From NCBI RefSeq assembly GCF_900103125.1, contig NZ_FNJV01000007.1, positions 186,001 to 250,000 of the forward strand: a stretch of DNA of 64,000 bases, written 5' to 3'. The notes beneath the pieces are model-generated. The model ran no database searches and was not told where the DNA came from. It worked only from the letters and a program-made list of their open reading frames with translations. The stretch comes from Mucilaginibacter sp. OK268 (GTDB taxonomy: Bacteria > Bacteroidota > Bacteroidia > Sphingobacteriales > Sphingobacteriaceae). Every line of letters begins with the position of its first letter. Positions within the stretch are counted from its first letter, which is position 1. A program made the translations under genes and the position numbers. Positions 9,467 to 18,084 of this stretch are shown piece by piece.

Positions 9467-12310
9467 ATGAAGTTTATCAGGAAAATCATTCTCTTTATAA
9501 TTTTCGTTTTTTTGCCATTGTTTATTTATGCACAGTCGCCCGGGCATAAGCTGTACATAGCGCATAATGATGGTCAGGGGTATTTTATGTTGGCAGCAAA
9601 TGGTAACGCTAGCCCTATATATACCGGGGCAGATGAATATCCAGGTGTATTACGTGCGGTAAAAAGCTTTATAGGTGATATCCATGCAGTAACCAAAACT
9701 TCGCCTGCATTGTCAACCGATATAAATGGGGTTAAGCAATTGGTACTGATTGGTACTTTAGGCAAAAACCGGCAAATAGATGAATTGGTTACGAAAAAGA
9801 AGCTCAATGTTTCAGCTATTTCGGGTAAATGGGAGACTTACCTGATACAGGTAGTGCAAAAGCCATTTCCGGGCGTTGACAGGGCGTTCGTGATTGCGGG
9901 CAGCGATAAAAGGGGTACCATCTTTGGTATTTATGATGTTTCATCACAAATAGGGGTTTCTCCCTGGTACTGGTGGGCCGATGTGCCTGTAAAAAAACAG
10001 AAAAGTTTGTATGTAATGCCGGGTAGTTATACCGATGGTGAACCCGCTGTAAAGTACAGGGGGATTTTCATAAATGATGAAGCGCCTGCTTTTTCAGGGT
10101 GGGCAAAAGAAAAATTTGGCGGGTTGAATCATCAGGTGTATGAGAAAGTTTTTGAGCTCATTTTACGGCTAAAGGGTAATTATTTATGGCCAGCCATGTG
10201 GGGCAATGCTTTTAATGATGACGATAAACTAAATCCCGTTTTGGCCGATGAATATGGAGTAGTAATGGGTACCTCTCATCATGAGCCTATGGATAGGGCG
10301 CAGCAGGAGTGGAAACGTTATGGAAAGGGCCCTTGGAATTATGAAGAGAATAAATCCGTGCTTCAGGATTTCTGGAGAAAAGGGATACAAAATATGAGGA
10401 CTAAAGAAACTATTGTTACTGTTGGTATGCGAGGCGATGGTGATATGCCCATGACCGAAGGTAGTAATATAACACTGCTTGAGAACATAGTACGTGATCA
10501 GCGTAAAATCATAGCCGAAGTAACTGGTAAACCAGCTTCGCAAACTCCACAAATGTGGGCCCTGTACAAAGAGGTACAGGCATATTACGATAAAGGCATG
10601 CGTGTGCCCGATGATGTTACTTTGCTTTTGTGTGATGACAATTGGGGTAATATCCGCAAACTTCCAAAGCTTGGTGAAAAGTCGCGTAACGGAGGGTACG
10701 GTATATACTATCATTTCGATTACGTAGGCGATCCTCGTAATTACAAATGGTTAAATACCAATCCTATATCCAAAGCATGGGAGCAAATGCATCTGGCTTA
10801 TGAGTATAACGCCAAGCAAATATGGATTGTTAATGTGGGTGATCTTAAACCTATGGAGTTTCCGATCAGCTTTTTTTTAGATTACGCGTGGGCCCCGGAT
10901 AAATGGCCTGCCAACAGTTTAAATACGTATACGATTGATTGGGCAAAACAACAATTTGGTGCACAGTATGCAAAAGAAATAGCCAGAATATTAACCTTAT
11001 ACACCCAATATAATGGCAGGCGAAAACCAGAGCAGCTTGATCAGGATACTTACAGTCTTACAAATTATAACGAGTTTGAAAACGTAGTAAAGGATTACAA
11101 TCAATTAAGATTGGATGCTGAAAGTCTTTCTGCCAAAATACCTGCAAACTATAAAGATGCATTTTATGAATTGGTTTTACACCCAATTCAGGCTTGCGCC
11201 AACCTGAATCAAATGTATTATGAGGTGGCAAAAAACAAATGGTATGCCGGACAAGGGAGAGCCGCCACTAATACTACAGCCGAGAAAGTAAAAGCCTTAT
11301 ATGCAAATGATAAAAAGATATCGCATTATTATAATACAACATTAGCCAACGGGAAGTGGGTTCATATGATGGATCAAACCCATATTGGCTATACCTATTG
11401 GCAACAACCAGACTCTAATAAGATGCCCGCAATACAAGAAATTACCTTACCCGAAGCAGCGCAAATGGGGGTTTCTATACCGGGTTCCGATAAATTCTGG
11501 TTGGCTAAAGAAACAACGGTAGCAATGCCCGGGTTTTATCCCTGGGAAAAAACAGACAGTTACATAGAAGTATTTAACCGGGGTAAAGCCCCCTTTGATT
11601 ATGTCATTACATCACCTGTGGCTTATTTAAATATTCAGCCAAAGACAGCGCATATTGACGAACAGCAAAGAGTGTGGTTTAATGTAAACTGGACCATGGC
11701 ACCTAAGGGAGTCAGTCATGCTCAGGTAATGGTTAAAGGACCAAATGGAGATGTCACTATCCCGATAACGATAAATAACGAACAGGATAATAAATCTGTA
11801 TTTAATCAAAACAATGGCTATATAGCTATTGAAGCAGCGCATTACACAAAAGCTATAAAATCGCCGCAGGTTAGTTGGATGGAGATACCTGATTACGGTC
11901 GTACTTTATCGGGTATAACACCCTGGCCGGTTACAGCAGCAAGGGTACAGCCAGGTGGTAACAGTCCTCATCTGGAATACAGCATCAGCTTAAAAGATAC
12001 CGGCTCTATATCGGTACAGGCATATATTTCGCCAACTCTGGATTTTAAAAATCAACAGGGTTTATATTATGCTATTTCGATCGATGATGAACAACCTCAA
12101 ATGGTCAATATTAACCGGGACGAGTCGCCGCAGGCGTGGGGTATGGATGTGACCAATAATATCAAAACGCTGATCACCAAACATCACATTGCCAAAGCTG
12201 GGGTTCATGCCTTAAAATACTGGATGGTTGATGCTGGTGTGGCACTACAAAAACTGGTTATTGATGCCGGCGGATTAAAAGAGAGTTACTTGGGGCCACC
12301 GGGACGCTGA
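9467..12310 (+). CDS. GH115 xylan alpha-1,2-glucuronidase
   Basis: A 947-residue exported enzyme (signal peptide ending at IYAQS). It matches family GH115, which removes (4-O-methyl-)glucuronic acid from internal positions of xylan. The N-terminal alpha/beta domain contains SDKRGTIFGIYDVSSQIGVSPWYWW. The catalytic barrel includes KYRGIFINDEAP, NYLWPAMWGNAF and MGTSHHEPM. A helical region and the C-terminal beta domain (from about residue 770, GYIAIEAAHYTKA) follow. Length fits the family. It is probably periplasmic. The released glucuronate would feed the uxuA pathway encoded 2 kb downstream. A transcription stop follows directly. Confidence 0.93.
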   Translation: MKFIRKIILFIIFVFLPLFIYAQSPGHKLYIAHNDGQGYFMLAANGNASPIYTGADEYPGVLRAVKSFIGDIHAVTKTSPALSTDINGVKQLVLIGTLGKNRQIDELVTKKKLNVSAISGKWETYLIQVVQKPFPGVDRAFVIAGSDKRGTIFGIYDVSSQIGVSPWYWWADVPVKKQKSLYVMPGSYTDGEPAVKYRGIFINDEAPAFSGWAKEKFGGLNHQVYEKVFELILRLKGNYLWPAMWGNAFNDDDKLNPVLADEYGVVMGTSHHEPMDRAQQEWKRYGKGPWNYEENKSVLQDFWRKGIQNMRTKETIVTVGMRGDGDMPMTEGSNITLLENIVRDQRKIIAEVTGKPASQTPQMWALYKEVQAYYDKGMRVPDDVTLLLCDDNWGNIRKLPKLGEKSRNGGYGIYYHFDYVGDPRNYKWLNTNPISKAWEQMHLAYEYNAKQIWIVNVGDLKPMEFPISFFLDYAWAPDKWPANSLNTYTIDWAKQQFGAQYAKEIARILTLYTQYNGRRKPEQLDQDTYSLTNYNEFENVVKDYNQLRLDAESLSAKIPANYKDAFYELVLHPIQACANLNQMYYEVAKNKWYAGQGRAATNTTAEKVKALYANDKKISHYYNTTLANGKWVHMMDQTHIGYTYWQQPDSNKMPAIQEITLPEAAQMGVSIPGSDKFWLAKETTVAMPGFYPWEKTDSYIEVFNRGKAPFDYVITSPVAYLNIQPKTAHIDEQQRVWFNVNWTMAPKGVSHAQVMVKGPNGDVTIPITINNEQDNKSVFNQNNGYIAIEAAHYTKAIKSPQVSWMEIPDYGRTLSGITPWPVTAARVQPGGNSPHLEYSISLKDTGSISVQAYISPTLDFKNQQGLYYAISIDDEQPQMVNINRDESPQAWGMDVTNNIKTLITKHHIAKAGVHALKYWMVDAGVALQKLVIDAGGLKESYLGPPGR

Positions 12311-12335
12311 TATTCTTATCAAAATTCCGGATCAC

Positions 12336-12381
12336 AAAAGGGGATATAAACATAGTATTTAAACGTTTATATCCCCTTTTT
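12336..12381. terminator. Bidirectional terminator between GH115 and the convergent SDR gene
   Basis: Stem AAAAGGGGATATAAAC (12336-12351) pairs with GTTTATATCCCCTTTT (12365-12380), a 16-bp perfect stem. It is preceded by an A-run and followed by a T-run, as expected for a stop serving both converging operons. Confidence 0.85.
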
Positions 12382-12397
12382 TAGGGCTGGTGTGCGT

Positions 12398-13144
12398 TTA
12401 GAAACCAATGGAATTTCCACCATCAACGGGTAATATCACCCCGGTAATATAGCGGGCAGCATCGGATGAAAGATATAGCACAGCATCGGCAATATCTTCC
12501 GGATCACCTAATTTACCCATGGGTGTGCGCGAAAATACTTTGCTTTTTCTTTCAGGGTCGTTATTAAGCGCTTTGGCCGACATATCGGTAGCGATAAATC
12601 CCGGTGCTACACAATTTACGCGTATTCCTTGCGGGGAAAGTTCTGTGGCCATAGCCCTTGTCATTCCTTCAATTGCGGATTTGCTTGCAGTATAGGCAAT
12701 TACATATGGAATACCATATTGTGACGCCATTGAACTGATATTAATAATGCAACCAGTTCCCACCGCAATCATTTTTGCAACAACCTCGCGACTTAACACA
12801 AATACTGAGGTGAGATTGGTTTGTATAATACTCTGAAAATCCTGATCAGTAACCTCGGTGTACGGCTTTTTCATATTGATACCCGCATTGTTTACCAGGA
12901 TATCCGGGGTGCCAAATTCTGCAGTGATCTCATCAACCAGCGCAGGTATACCGGAAAGATCACTCAGATCACAAACCTTATAATCGCAAAGATGCCCAAA
13001 AATGTCAGAAGCAGTCTGCAACTTTTTTTCGTCGCGTCCAATAATGATAGTTTTTATATTGTTTTCAATAAATTTTTTTGTAGTTGCCAGGCCCAAGCCA
13101 GAGGCGCCGCCTGTAACTACTGCAAGTTTGGTTTTTGTTTTCAT
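12398..13144 (-). CDS. SDR-family oxidoreductase, probable D-fructuronate (mannonate) reductase
   Basis: A 248-residue classical short-chain dehydrogenase. The Rossmann motif TGGASGLG is near residue 11 and the NNAG motif follows. The catalytic Ser (NISSMAS) and the YTASK Tyr/Lys pair are intact. The C-terminus (ITGVILPVDGGNSIGF) resembles KduD-type sugar-acid dehydrogenases. It shares an operon with the LacI regulator (21-bp gap). It is next to uxuA, and no UxuB of the polyol-dehydrogenase family is in the window. The simplest inference is reduction of fructuronate to mannonate, replacing UxuB. KduD-like 2-keto-3-deoxygluconate dehydrogenase activity is the alternative. Confidence 0.75.
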   Translation of the reverse strand: MKTKTKLAVVTGGASGLGLATTKKFIENNIKTIIIGRDEKKLQTASDIFGHLCDYKVCDLSDLSGIPALVDEITAEFGTPDILVNNAGINMKKPYTEVTDQDFQSIIQTNLTSVFVLSREVVAKMIAVGTGCIINISSMASQYGIPYVIAYTASKSAIEGMTRAMATELSPQGIRVNCVAPGFIATDMSAKALNNDPERKSKVFSRTPMGKLGDPEDIADAVLYLSSDAARYITGVILPVDGGNSIGF

Positions 13145-13165
13145 TAGTGATATAAATAGGAGGGC

Positions 13166-14197
13166 TTATGGCCTTCGGAGAGACGACTCCCGGATAATCA
13201 TCTCTGATCTTAATATCAAGCTGTGAGCCGGATGAAAAACGTCCTTATTGATAAGGTTATCTATCATTAATTTGGCGGCTACTTCGCCCATTTCGTAGCC
13301 TTTATAGTTTACGGTAGTCAAATTAGGTTCAACCACTACGGCTGATGGGTCGTTATTAAAGCCTGCAAAGGCAATATCCTCCGGGATCGCTATACCTTCT
13401 TTTTTTAATGTTTGCATACAGGTTATCGCGCAATTATCATTAGCCGAAAAAACGCCATCGGGCAGGGGATGCATTTTTAATATTTGCTGCGCCGATGTGA
13501 TACCAGCCTCGCTGCTCAGGTCGTTAATGATAACCAGGTCCGTCTCAAATTTGATATTGTTGTCTTCCAATGCCTTTTTATAGCCTGCAAATCTTTCGGC
13601 ATAAACTTTACGCAGCTGGCTCGCTGTAATATGTATTATACGTTTACAACCTTGTTTTATTAAATGCGTGGTAATTTCATAAGCAGCTTTATAATTGTCA
13701 ATATATATTTGCGGACATCCGTCGTGGTCAAAAACCCGGTCGAAGAATATCACAGGTACATTTCGTTTTATAAAAGGTTCAAAATGGTCAATATTGGTGG
13801 TGTCATAAGCCAGTGAAACCAACAGCCCGTCAACCCGGTTAACCAACATGGCATTGGCATTACTGATCTCCTTTTGTACGGTTTCCAACGATTGACTGAT
13901 GATCAGGTTATAGTTATTGTTATTCAGAACTTTCTCCATGCCGGCAATTACATCTGCCATAAAATTGCTGTTTAGCCTGGGTACGATCAAGCCAATGATA
14001 TTGCTGCTTTTACGGCGTAAATTACTGGCAAATGAATTAGATCGATAACCCATTTCGGTCGCTGTTTTAATAACTAGCTTTTTAGTTTTTTTACTAACCC
14101 GTGGATGATCCTTAAGAGCCCTGCTTACTGTAGCAGCGGAGATATGCAATTTATCGGCTATATCGTAAATGGTTATTTCTTTTTCGCCGCCGGTCAT
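13166..14197 (-). CDS. LacI-family transcriptional regulator of the glucuronoxylan locus
   Basis: A 343-residue LacI/GalR regulator. The helix-turn-helix is at about residues 8-55 (ITIYDIADKLHISAATVSRA, hinge YRSNSFASNLRRK). A periplasmic-binding-like effector domain follows. The gene is divergent from uxuA, and a CAATCGATTG palindrome sits between them (14266-14275). The same palindrome controls the susC and GH43 promoters, so this protein is the obvious candidate binder. The effector is probably a glucuronate, mannonate or xylo-oligosaccharide-derived metabolite (inference). It is probably autoregulated through the shared divergent region. Confidence 0.88.
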   Translation of the reverse strand: MTGGEKEITIYDIADKLHISAATVSRALKDHPRVSKKTKKLVIKTATEMGYRSNSFASNLRRKSSNIIGLIVPRLNSNFMADVIAGMEKVLNNNNYNLIISQSLETVQKEISNANAMLVNRVDGLLVSLAYDTTNIDHFEPFIKRNVPVIFFDRVFDHDGCPQIYIDNYKAAYEITTHLIKQGCKRIIHITASQLRKVYAERFAGYKKALEDNNIKFETDLVIINDLSSEAGITSAQQILKMHPLPDGVFSANDNCAITCMQTLKKEGIAIPEDIAFAGFNNDPSAVVVEPNLTTVNYKGYEMGEVAAKLMIDNLINKDVFHPAHSLILRSEMIIRESSLRRP

Positions 14198-14265
14198 GTA
14201 GTATATTGTTTTTTGTAAAGATTGATAAATATAGAAAATTAATGCGATGCTGTAAAAAAATTATA

Positions 14266-14292
14266 CAATCGATTGCACAAATATTACATTTG
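14266..14292 (+). promoter_or_regulatory. uxuA promoter with LacI-type operator
   Basis: The palindrome CAATCGATTG (14266-14275) is followed 9 bp later by a perfect -7 box TACATTTG (14285-14292). The operator falls close to the expected -33 position. Being in the divergent lacI-uxuA gap, it could control both directions. Confidence 0.65.
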
Positions 14293-14369
14293 CTTTATGA
14301 TGTCTTGGTCTTTAGAAGAGACTTAAAAACTAAAGAGAAGACTTTTGATCAACCACAGAAATAACAAGT

Positions 14370-15572
14370 ATGATTCCTGATTTAGAACAAACTTTCAGAT
14401 GGTTTGGCCCATCAGATCCTGTAAGCTTGCAGGCTATAAAGCAAACCGGCGCAGTTGGTATTGTTTCGGCTTTGCATCATGTGCCGTGTGGTGACGTATG
14501 GAGCCTGGCTGAGATCAATAAGCGTAATAATATGATAAAGAACGCCGGCTTCAGGTGGTCGGTCGTGGAGAGTGTAAATATTCATGAGAGTATAAAGCTG
14601 GGGCTGCCCGAGCGGGAGGGGTATATAGAAAATTATATAACTACATTGAAAAATATTGCAAATGCCGGAATTAATATTGTTTGCTACAATTTTATGCCCG
14701 TGTTAGACTGGACACGCACTCATCTTGATTACAAGCTTGCCAATAATGCATCAGTATTGCGATATGAGGCATCAGCATTGGCTGCATTTGATCTTTATAT
14801 TCTGGAACGTGAGGACGCTTTTAAAGAGTTTTCATCAACACGGCAGGTTGCTGCAAAAAAATACTTGGATAGTTTAAGTGGTCAAGAAAAGGAACTGCTA
14901 ACTAATACTATTCTTGCGGGTTTACCCGGTACTGATGAGGTATTTACCGTTGAGCAATTTAAAGAGTATTTGAAAAAATATCATGAAATAGATGGCGTTG
15001 CCTTAAAAAACAACCTGTTTTATTTTTTACGCGCCATTATCCCATCTGCGGAAGAAGCCGGTATCAAGATGTGTATTCATCCAGATGATCCTCCATTTTC
15101 GATACTTGGACTACCAAGGGTAGCCGCAACAGAAAGTGATCTGCAAGATATTGTAAATTCCTGTCCCTCTGTTAGTAATGGGATAACTTTATGTACGGGT
15201 TCATTAGGAGCGCGGGCGGATAATAATATACCGGGTATTATTGCACGATTAGGGCAGCATATTCACTTTTTGCATCTCCGGAATGTTGAACGGGAGACTG
15301 ATGGTAGTTTTTACGAAGCCGAACATTTAGCTGGTAGTACAGATATGTATCAGGTGATGAAAAGTATTGTTCATGAACAGATACAAAGAGAAAAAGCAGG
15401 CAGGGAAGATATCGCTATTCCTATGCGTCCTGATCACGGGCACAAGATATTGGACGATTGTAATTACAATACCTATCCCGGATATTCAGTAATTGGTAGG
15501 TTGAAAGGACTTGCCGAATTAAGAGGGCTCGAACTGGGTATTAAAAGAACGTTGCTGACAACAAAAGAATAA
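14370..15572 (+). CDS. uxuA: Mannonate dehydratase UxuA
   Basis: A 400-residue cytoplasmic enzyme (no signal peptide) that dehydrates D-mannonate to 2-keto-3-deoxygluconate in the hexuronate pathway. The N-terminus LEQTFRWFGPSDPVSL is characteristic. Other conserved stretches are CYNFMPVLDWTRT, MCIHPDDPP and LCTGSLGA, and near the C-terminus MRPDHGH; these supply the metal and substrate ligands known in UxuA. It carries the glucuronate released by GH115 into central metabolism after isomerase (UxaC, not in the window) and the reductase step. Its own promoter has a LacI-type operator. Confidence 0.95.
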   Translation: MIPDLEQTFRWFGPSDPVSLQAIKQTGAVGIVSALHHVPCGDVWSLAEINKRNNMIKNAGFRWSVVESVNIHESIKLGLPEREGYIENYITTLKNIANAGINIVCYNFMPVLDWTRTHLDYKLANNASVLRYEASALAAFDLYILEREDAFKEFSSTRQVAAKKYLDSLSGQEKELLTNTILAGLPGTDEVFTVEQFKEYLKKYHEIDGVALKNNLFYFLRAIIPSAEEAGIKMCIHPDDPPFSILGLPRVAATESDLQDIVNSCPSVSNGITLCTGSLGARADNNIPGIIARLGQHIHFLHLRNVERETDGSFYEAEHLAGSTDMYQVMKSIVHEQIQREKAGREDIAIPMRPDHGHKILDDCNYNTYPGYSVIGRLKGLAELRGLELGIKRTLLTTKE

Positions 15573-15601
15573 ATGAATCCGCGTAAATAACATGCGGTCT
15601 T

Positions 15602-15642
15602 TTTGGAAAATTGATAAAGGTTTTTATATTTACAATCGATTG
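15602..15642 (+). promoter_or_regulatory. GH43 promoter with LacI-type operator
   Basis: TTTG at 15602-15605, a 19-bp spacer and TATATTTA at 15625-15632 form a good Bacteroidota promoter. CAATCGATTG at 15633-15642 abuts the -7 box, covering the expected transcription start. This places the GH43 gene in the same regulon as susC and uxuA. Confidence 0.7.
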
Positions 15643-15695
15643 CATAAAGATCAAAATAAACCGACTATACCAATAGGGAACTTCTAATTTCACTC

Positions 15696-16781
15696 ATGAT
15701 GCAGAGACAGACTATTCTAAGGAAAAAGATATATATCTTATTATTAGCATTATGTATGCTACACGGATATAAGGTAAAAGCCCAAAGTGATGCGGGAAGT
15801 AAGCCGAGATATCTTTCTGCACCCCTTATTAAGTCGATTTATACGGCCGATCCGTCAGCACATGTTTTTAATGGGAAAATATATATATATCCATCGCATG
15901 ATATAGATGCTGGTATACCTGAAAATGACAATGGTGACCATTTTGCCATGAGGGATTATCATATTTTATCAATGAATAAAATAGATGGGCCGGTAACCGA
16001 TCACGGTATTGCGTTGGACATTAAAAATATTCCCTGGGCAGGTCGACAATTATGGGCACCTGACGCAGCCTACAAAAACGGAATTTATTATTTGTATTTC
16101 CCGGTTAAAGACAAGCATGATGTATTCAGAATAGGCGTGGCCATGTCAAAAAATCCTGCGGGGCCGTTTAAGGCGGAGCCTCATCCAATCCCCGGTAGTT
16201 TTAGCATTGATCCGGCTGTATTTACTGATACTGATGGTAGTACTTATATGTACTTTGGTGGTATTTGGGGTGGGCAATTGCAACGCTGGGCCACAGGAAA
16301 ATATGATGCAAATGGTTCAAAAACAGATCTAATGCATGATGACGAACCTGCTTTAAGTTGCAAAGTCGTAAAGCTGAAAAATAACATGCTGGAATTTAAC
16401 GGGAAAGTAAGAGATGTGATAATTGTAGATAGCCTGGGTAAGCCTTTAAAAACTAATGATCATAACCGGCGTTTTTTTGAAGGATCATGGATGCATAAAT
16501 ATCATGGGAAGTATTATTTCACCTATTCAACAGGAGATACTCATTTTTTGGCCTATGCGATAGGGAATAATCCATGGGGGCCATTTGTTTACAAAGGCAT
16601 TTTTATGAAACCAGTACAAGGCTGGACAACACATCATTCTATTATTGAATTTAAAGGAAAATGGTACATTTTTTATCATGATACAGAACTATCAGGAAAA
16701 ACACATCTAAGAAATGTAAAAGTAACAACGTTACAACATAATGCGGATGGTTCAATTAAGCTGATCGATCCTTTTATATAA
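15696..16781 (+). CDS. GH43 family beta-xylosidase/alpha-L-arabinofuranosidase
   Basis: A 361-residue exported five-bladed beta-propeller enzyme (signal peptide ending near VKAQS). The three catalytic carboxylates of GH43 are visible: base Asp in YTADPSAHVF, pKa-modulating Asp in FSIDPAVFTD, and general acid Glu in FFEGSWMHK. WAPDAAYKNGIYYLYFP is a family hallmark. Unlike many GH43 proteins it has no accessory beta-sandwich. It probably releases xylose or arabinose from short oligosaccharides in the periplasm; which one cannot be told from sequence alone. Confidence 0.9.
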   Translation: MMQRQTILRKKIYILLLALCMLHGYKVKAQSDAGSKPRYLSAPLIKSIYTADPSAHVFNGKIYIYPSHDIDAGIPENDNGDHFAMRDYHILSMNKIDGPVTDHGIALDIKNIPWAGRQLWAPDAAYKNGIYYLYFPVKDKHDVFRIGVAMSKNPAGPFKAEPHPIPGSFSIDPAVFTDTDGSTYMYFGGIWGGQLQRWATGKYDANGSKTDLMHDDEPALSCKVVKLKNNMLEFNGKVRDVIIVDSLGKPLKTNDHNRRFFEGSWMHKYHGKYYFTYSTGDTHFLAYAIGNNPWGPFVYKGIFMKPVQGWTTHHSIIEFKGKWYIFYHDTELSGKTHLRNVKVTTLQHNADGSIKLIDPFI

Positions 16782-16946
16782 CAAAATCTTAAAAATGCTT
16801 TTCATAATATAACTTATCGACCATTAAAGCTATAATACTATTTCATCAAGCTTAATTATCGATATAAGACGTTTATTATCCTTATTAGATAGCCTGGAGC
16901 TATAATCTTATCAATACTATTCAAAATCAATAATGATGAATTCTCT

Positions 16947-16974
16947 AAAAGCAGCTCCTTGAAGCTGCTTTTTT
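16947..16974 (+). terminator. Intrinsic terminator after the GH43 gene
   Basis: AAAAGCAGCT (16947-16956) pairs with AGCTGCTTTT (16963-16972) around a 6-nt loop and runs into T residues. It closes the xylan locus. The rest of the 350-bp gap to the next gene holds only the promoter at about 17058-17095. Confidence 0.85.
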
Positions 16975-17057
16975 GATAACTGTGCTTTTGAAGTATAAAG
17001 CTTATGCGAGCGAAAGTTTACCAATGTTAAATAAATTACCAAAATAGATTAATTTGT

Positions 17058-17120
17058 GTAGTATTTGTAAACTTGTTGTTTAGTATTTATATTTGACATC
17101 AATAAACCAAACATTTAGTA
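17058..17120 (+). promoter_or_regulatory. Promoter of the phosphatase/fucosidase operon with TTTAGTATTT motifs
   Basis: TTTG (17064-17067), a 20-bp spacer and TATATTTG (17088-17095) make a near-ideal promoter. It is overlapped by GTAGTATTTGTAAAC (17058-17072) and GTTTAGTATTTAT (17078-17090), with a further TTTAGTA at 17114-17120. The stretch TATATTTGACATCAATA is nearly identical to the phnA promoter at 28932, which suggests a common regulator. Confidence 0.7.
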
Positions 17121-17131
17121 AGGCACATCAT

Positions 17132-18061
17132 ATGAAAAGACGGGATCTAATCAAAAAGATCGGACTGGCTACCGGAGCAGCGGCGTTAAGCAACGTTGTT
17201 GTGGCATCATCAACCAATCCAGAGCAAAAAAAGAAAAAGGTTTTGAAAATAGCGCACATTACCGATGTGCATATACGGCCTGAGTATAATGCTGTAGCTC
17301 GTTTCAAAAAATGTTTAGAAATGATCAAAAAAGATAAGGTTGATTTAATACTGAACGGTGGAGATTCCATATATGCAGCCGATTATGACGATATTAAGAA
17401 GGAACGTGTGGTTGAACTATGGAACTGTTGGAAGGATAGCGTATCCTTAATTAAAGAAGTTCCAATGTATAGTGTTCTTGGAAATCATGACATGTGGTGG
17501 CAGGGTAAAGGAGATGAGCTCTTCGGCAAACCAGGGGTGCTTAAAATGCTGGGTTTAAATAACAGCTATTACAGCTTCGATAAAAACGGATGGCATTTTA
17601 TTATGTTGGATAGTAACCATCCAAAAAGCCCGGGTATGCTTGATGATGATCAATGGAACTGGTTTGTAAAGGATGTGCAGGCCAACAACGGCAAACCCAC
17701 GTTAATCATGTCACACTACCCACTTTTAAGCTGCACCGGTATCACCGATAATAAACCCGATTTTATTGGCCCGTTTAAAGTGAGTGGTAGTTATAATCAT
17801 CTGGATATTATGAAGTTTATTGACGTGTTTAACAAAAATAAGAATATCAAAATTTGTTTGAGCGGGCATATTCACTTGTTAGACAAAGTGTGGTATAATG
17901 ATGTAAGTTATTTATGTAATGGAGCAATCAGTGGTTTTTGGTGGGAGCCCGGTGACGATGGTAAGAGCTCCTATAAACAAACGGTGCCGGGGTACTCCAT
18001 ATTAAACTTGTATAGTGACGGCAGTTTTGATGATCAATACATTAAATACGAAGCCAGATAA
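17132..18061 (+). CDS. Exported calcineurin-like metallophosphoesterase (Tat signal)
   Basis: A 309-residue metallophosphoesterase. All metal-ligand motifs are present: HITDVHI, NGGDS, GNHD, MSHYP and SGHIH. The start is set at ATG 17132; a longer TTG frame from 17093 would run through the promoter -7 box. The N-terminus MKRRDLIKKIG followed by a hydrophobic alanine-rich stretch fits a twin-arginine export signal. It is first in a tightly spaced five-gene operon (gaps about 18-24 bp). The second such enzyme in the operon (20694) is a distant relative. Substrate unknown; phosphomono- or phosphodiesters outside the cytoplasm are likely. Confidence 0.88.
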   Translation: MKRRDLIKKIGLATGAAALSNVVVASSTNPEQKKKKVLKIAHITDVHIRPEYNAVARFKKCLEMIKKDKVDLILNGGDSIYAADYDDIKKERVVELWNCWKDSVSLIKEVPMYSVLGNHDMWWQGKGDELFGKPGVLKMLGLNNSYYSFDKNGWHFIMLDSNHPKSPGMLDDDQWNWFVKDVQANNGKPTLIMSHYPLLSCTGITDNKPDFIGPFKVSGSYNHLDIMKFIDVFNKNKNIKICLSGHIHLLDKVWYNDVSYLCNGAISGFWWEPGDDGKSSYKQTVPGYSILNLYSDGSFDDQYIKYEAR

Positions 18062-18084
18062 TTGAAAATATAAACCTAATTGAA

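Noticed and set aside
10229..10714. 161-codon antisense ORF within the GH115 gene
   Set aside because: Low-complexity composition and complete overlap with a well-supported enzyme; a shadow frame.
17093..17131. Longer TTG start for the first metallophosphoesterase
   Set aside because: It lies inside the predicted -7 box and adds 13 residues before a typical twin-arginine signal that begins at ATG 17132.
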